Source: an uncultured Collinsella sp. (lineage in GTDB: Bacteria > Actinomycetota > Coriobacteriia > Coriobacteriales > Coriobacteriaceae). Taken from it: a stretch of DNA of 13,650 nt. Of this stretch, positions 13,400 to 13,650 are shown piece after piece; the stretch's first letter is position 1; each line of letters starts with the position of its first letter. The notes beneath the pieces were generated by a model. That model saw only the letters and a program-made list of their open reading frames with translations, was not told the origin of the DNA and did no database searches. Both the position numbers and the translations under genes were made by a program. The stretch is from NCBI GenBank assembly GCA_959605475.1, contig CAUHFS010000053.1, positions 1 through 13,650 of the forward strand, read 5' to 3'.

Positions 13400-13650
13400 A
13401 TGTTCACTAAAGTCCTAAGGTCTTTTGGTATGCGTGGTCGAGTCCTTACGCTGGATGCTCCCATCTCGGGCGACGTCATTCCGTTGTCCGAGGTAAACGA
13501 CCAGACATTTGCCACCGGGCTTTTGGGCCAGGGCGTGGCGATTCAGCCTACCGGCACGCGTGTGATTGCGCCGGCAGACGCCAAGGTCGAGGCCATTTTT
13601 CCCACGGGTCACGCCGTTGCGCTCAACACGGTCGATGGCCTAGACGTGCT
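13400..13650 (+). CDS. PTS sugar transporter EIIA(Glc)-type protein, cut by the right edge
   Basis: Only the first 83 residues are present. They match the EIIA(Glc)/Crr fold: LDAPISGDVIPLSEVNDQTFATGLLGQG and VIAPADAKVEAIFPTGHAV. His71 in GHAV corresponds to the first of the two active-site histidines; the phosphorylated one (usually V/I-H-x-G) lies beyond the window. The protein carries phosphate from HPr to a sugar permease. GGGGGAG precedes the ATG. Whether it is a free EIIA or the start of a larger fusion cannot be seen. Confidence 0.88.
   Translation, partial: MFTKVLRSFGMRGRVLTLDAPISGDVIPLSEVNDQTFATGLLGQGVAIQPTGTRVIAPADAKVEAIFPTGHAVALNTVDGLDV

Overview
The window reads as chromosomal DNA of a GC-rich, Gram-positive-like anaerobe of the Coriobacteriia, most probably Collinsella or a close relative. 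This rests on codon use, strong Shine-Dalgarno sites, the rplM-rpsI-glmM order, a small DUF6110-like protein beside a P-type ATPase, and the general look of the proteins. It is inference; no database search was possible.

Region 1 (1-4695) is a divergent regulator/transporter unit. An AraC-family regulator on the minus strand runs off the left edge. Opposite it are two directly abutting ABC half-transporters (membrane domain plus ATPase each) that should form a heterodimeric exporter-fold transporter. A perfect 10-bp-arm palindrome lies in the shared intergenic space, over the regulator's own promoter and next to the first transporter gene's ribosome binding site.

Region 2 (4696-7300) is a metal-transport operon. 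A promoter, a near-palindrome whose half-sites resemble DtxR-family boxes and a three-hairpin leader precede a small DUF6110-like protein and a P1B-type ATPase. The unit ends in a strong terminator.

Region 3 (7301-8288) is a type II toxin-antitoxin operon (ribbon-helix-helix-like antitoxin, PIN-domain toxin). It has a good promoter and a palindromic operator at the expected transcription start. It converges through a long terminator hairpin on an unrecognised 144-residue protein gene on the minus strand (8298-8732).

Region 4 (8733-9952) holds ssrA (tmRNA), its terminator, and about 575 bases of non-coding, hairpin-rich DNA. That DNA contains two 47-bp direct repeats, each carrying a 17-base inverted copy of the tmRNA T-arm, a cluster of GAA-loop hairpins, and a 62-bp tandem repeat whose stems show a compensatory base change.

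Region 5 (9953-13650) has a patatin-like hydrolase, then the housekeeping genes rplM-rpsI, a terminator, glmM (amino-sugar/cell-wall precursor synthesis), and the start of a PTS EIIA(Glc)-type gene cut by the right edge.

The least explained parts are the repeat-rich segment behind ssrA and the leader of the metal ATPase operon. No complete new defence or mobile system could be demonstrated.
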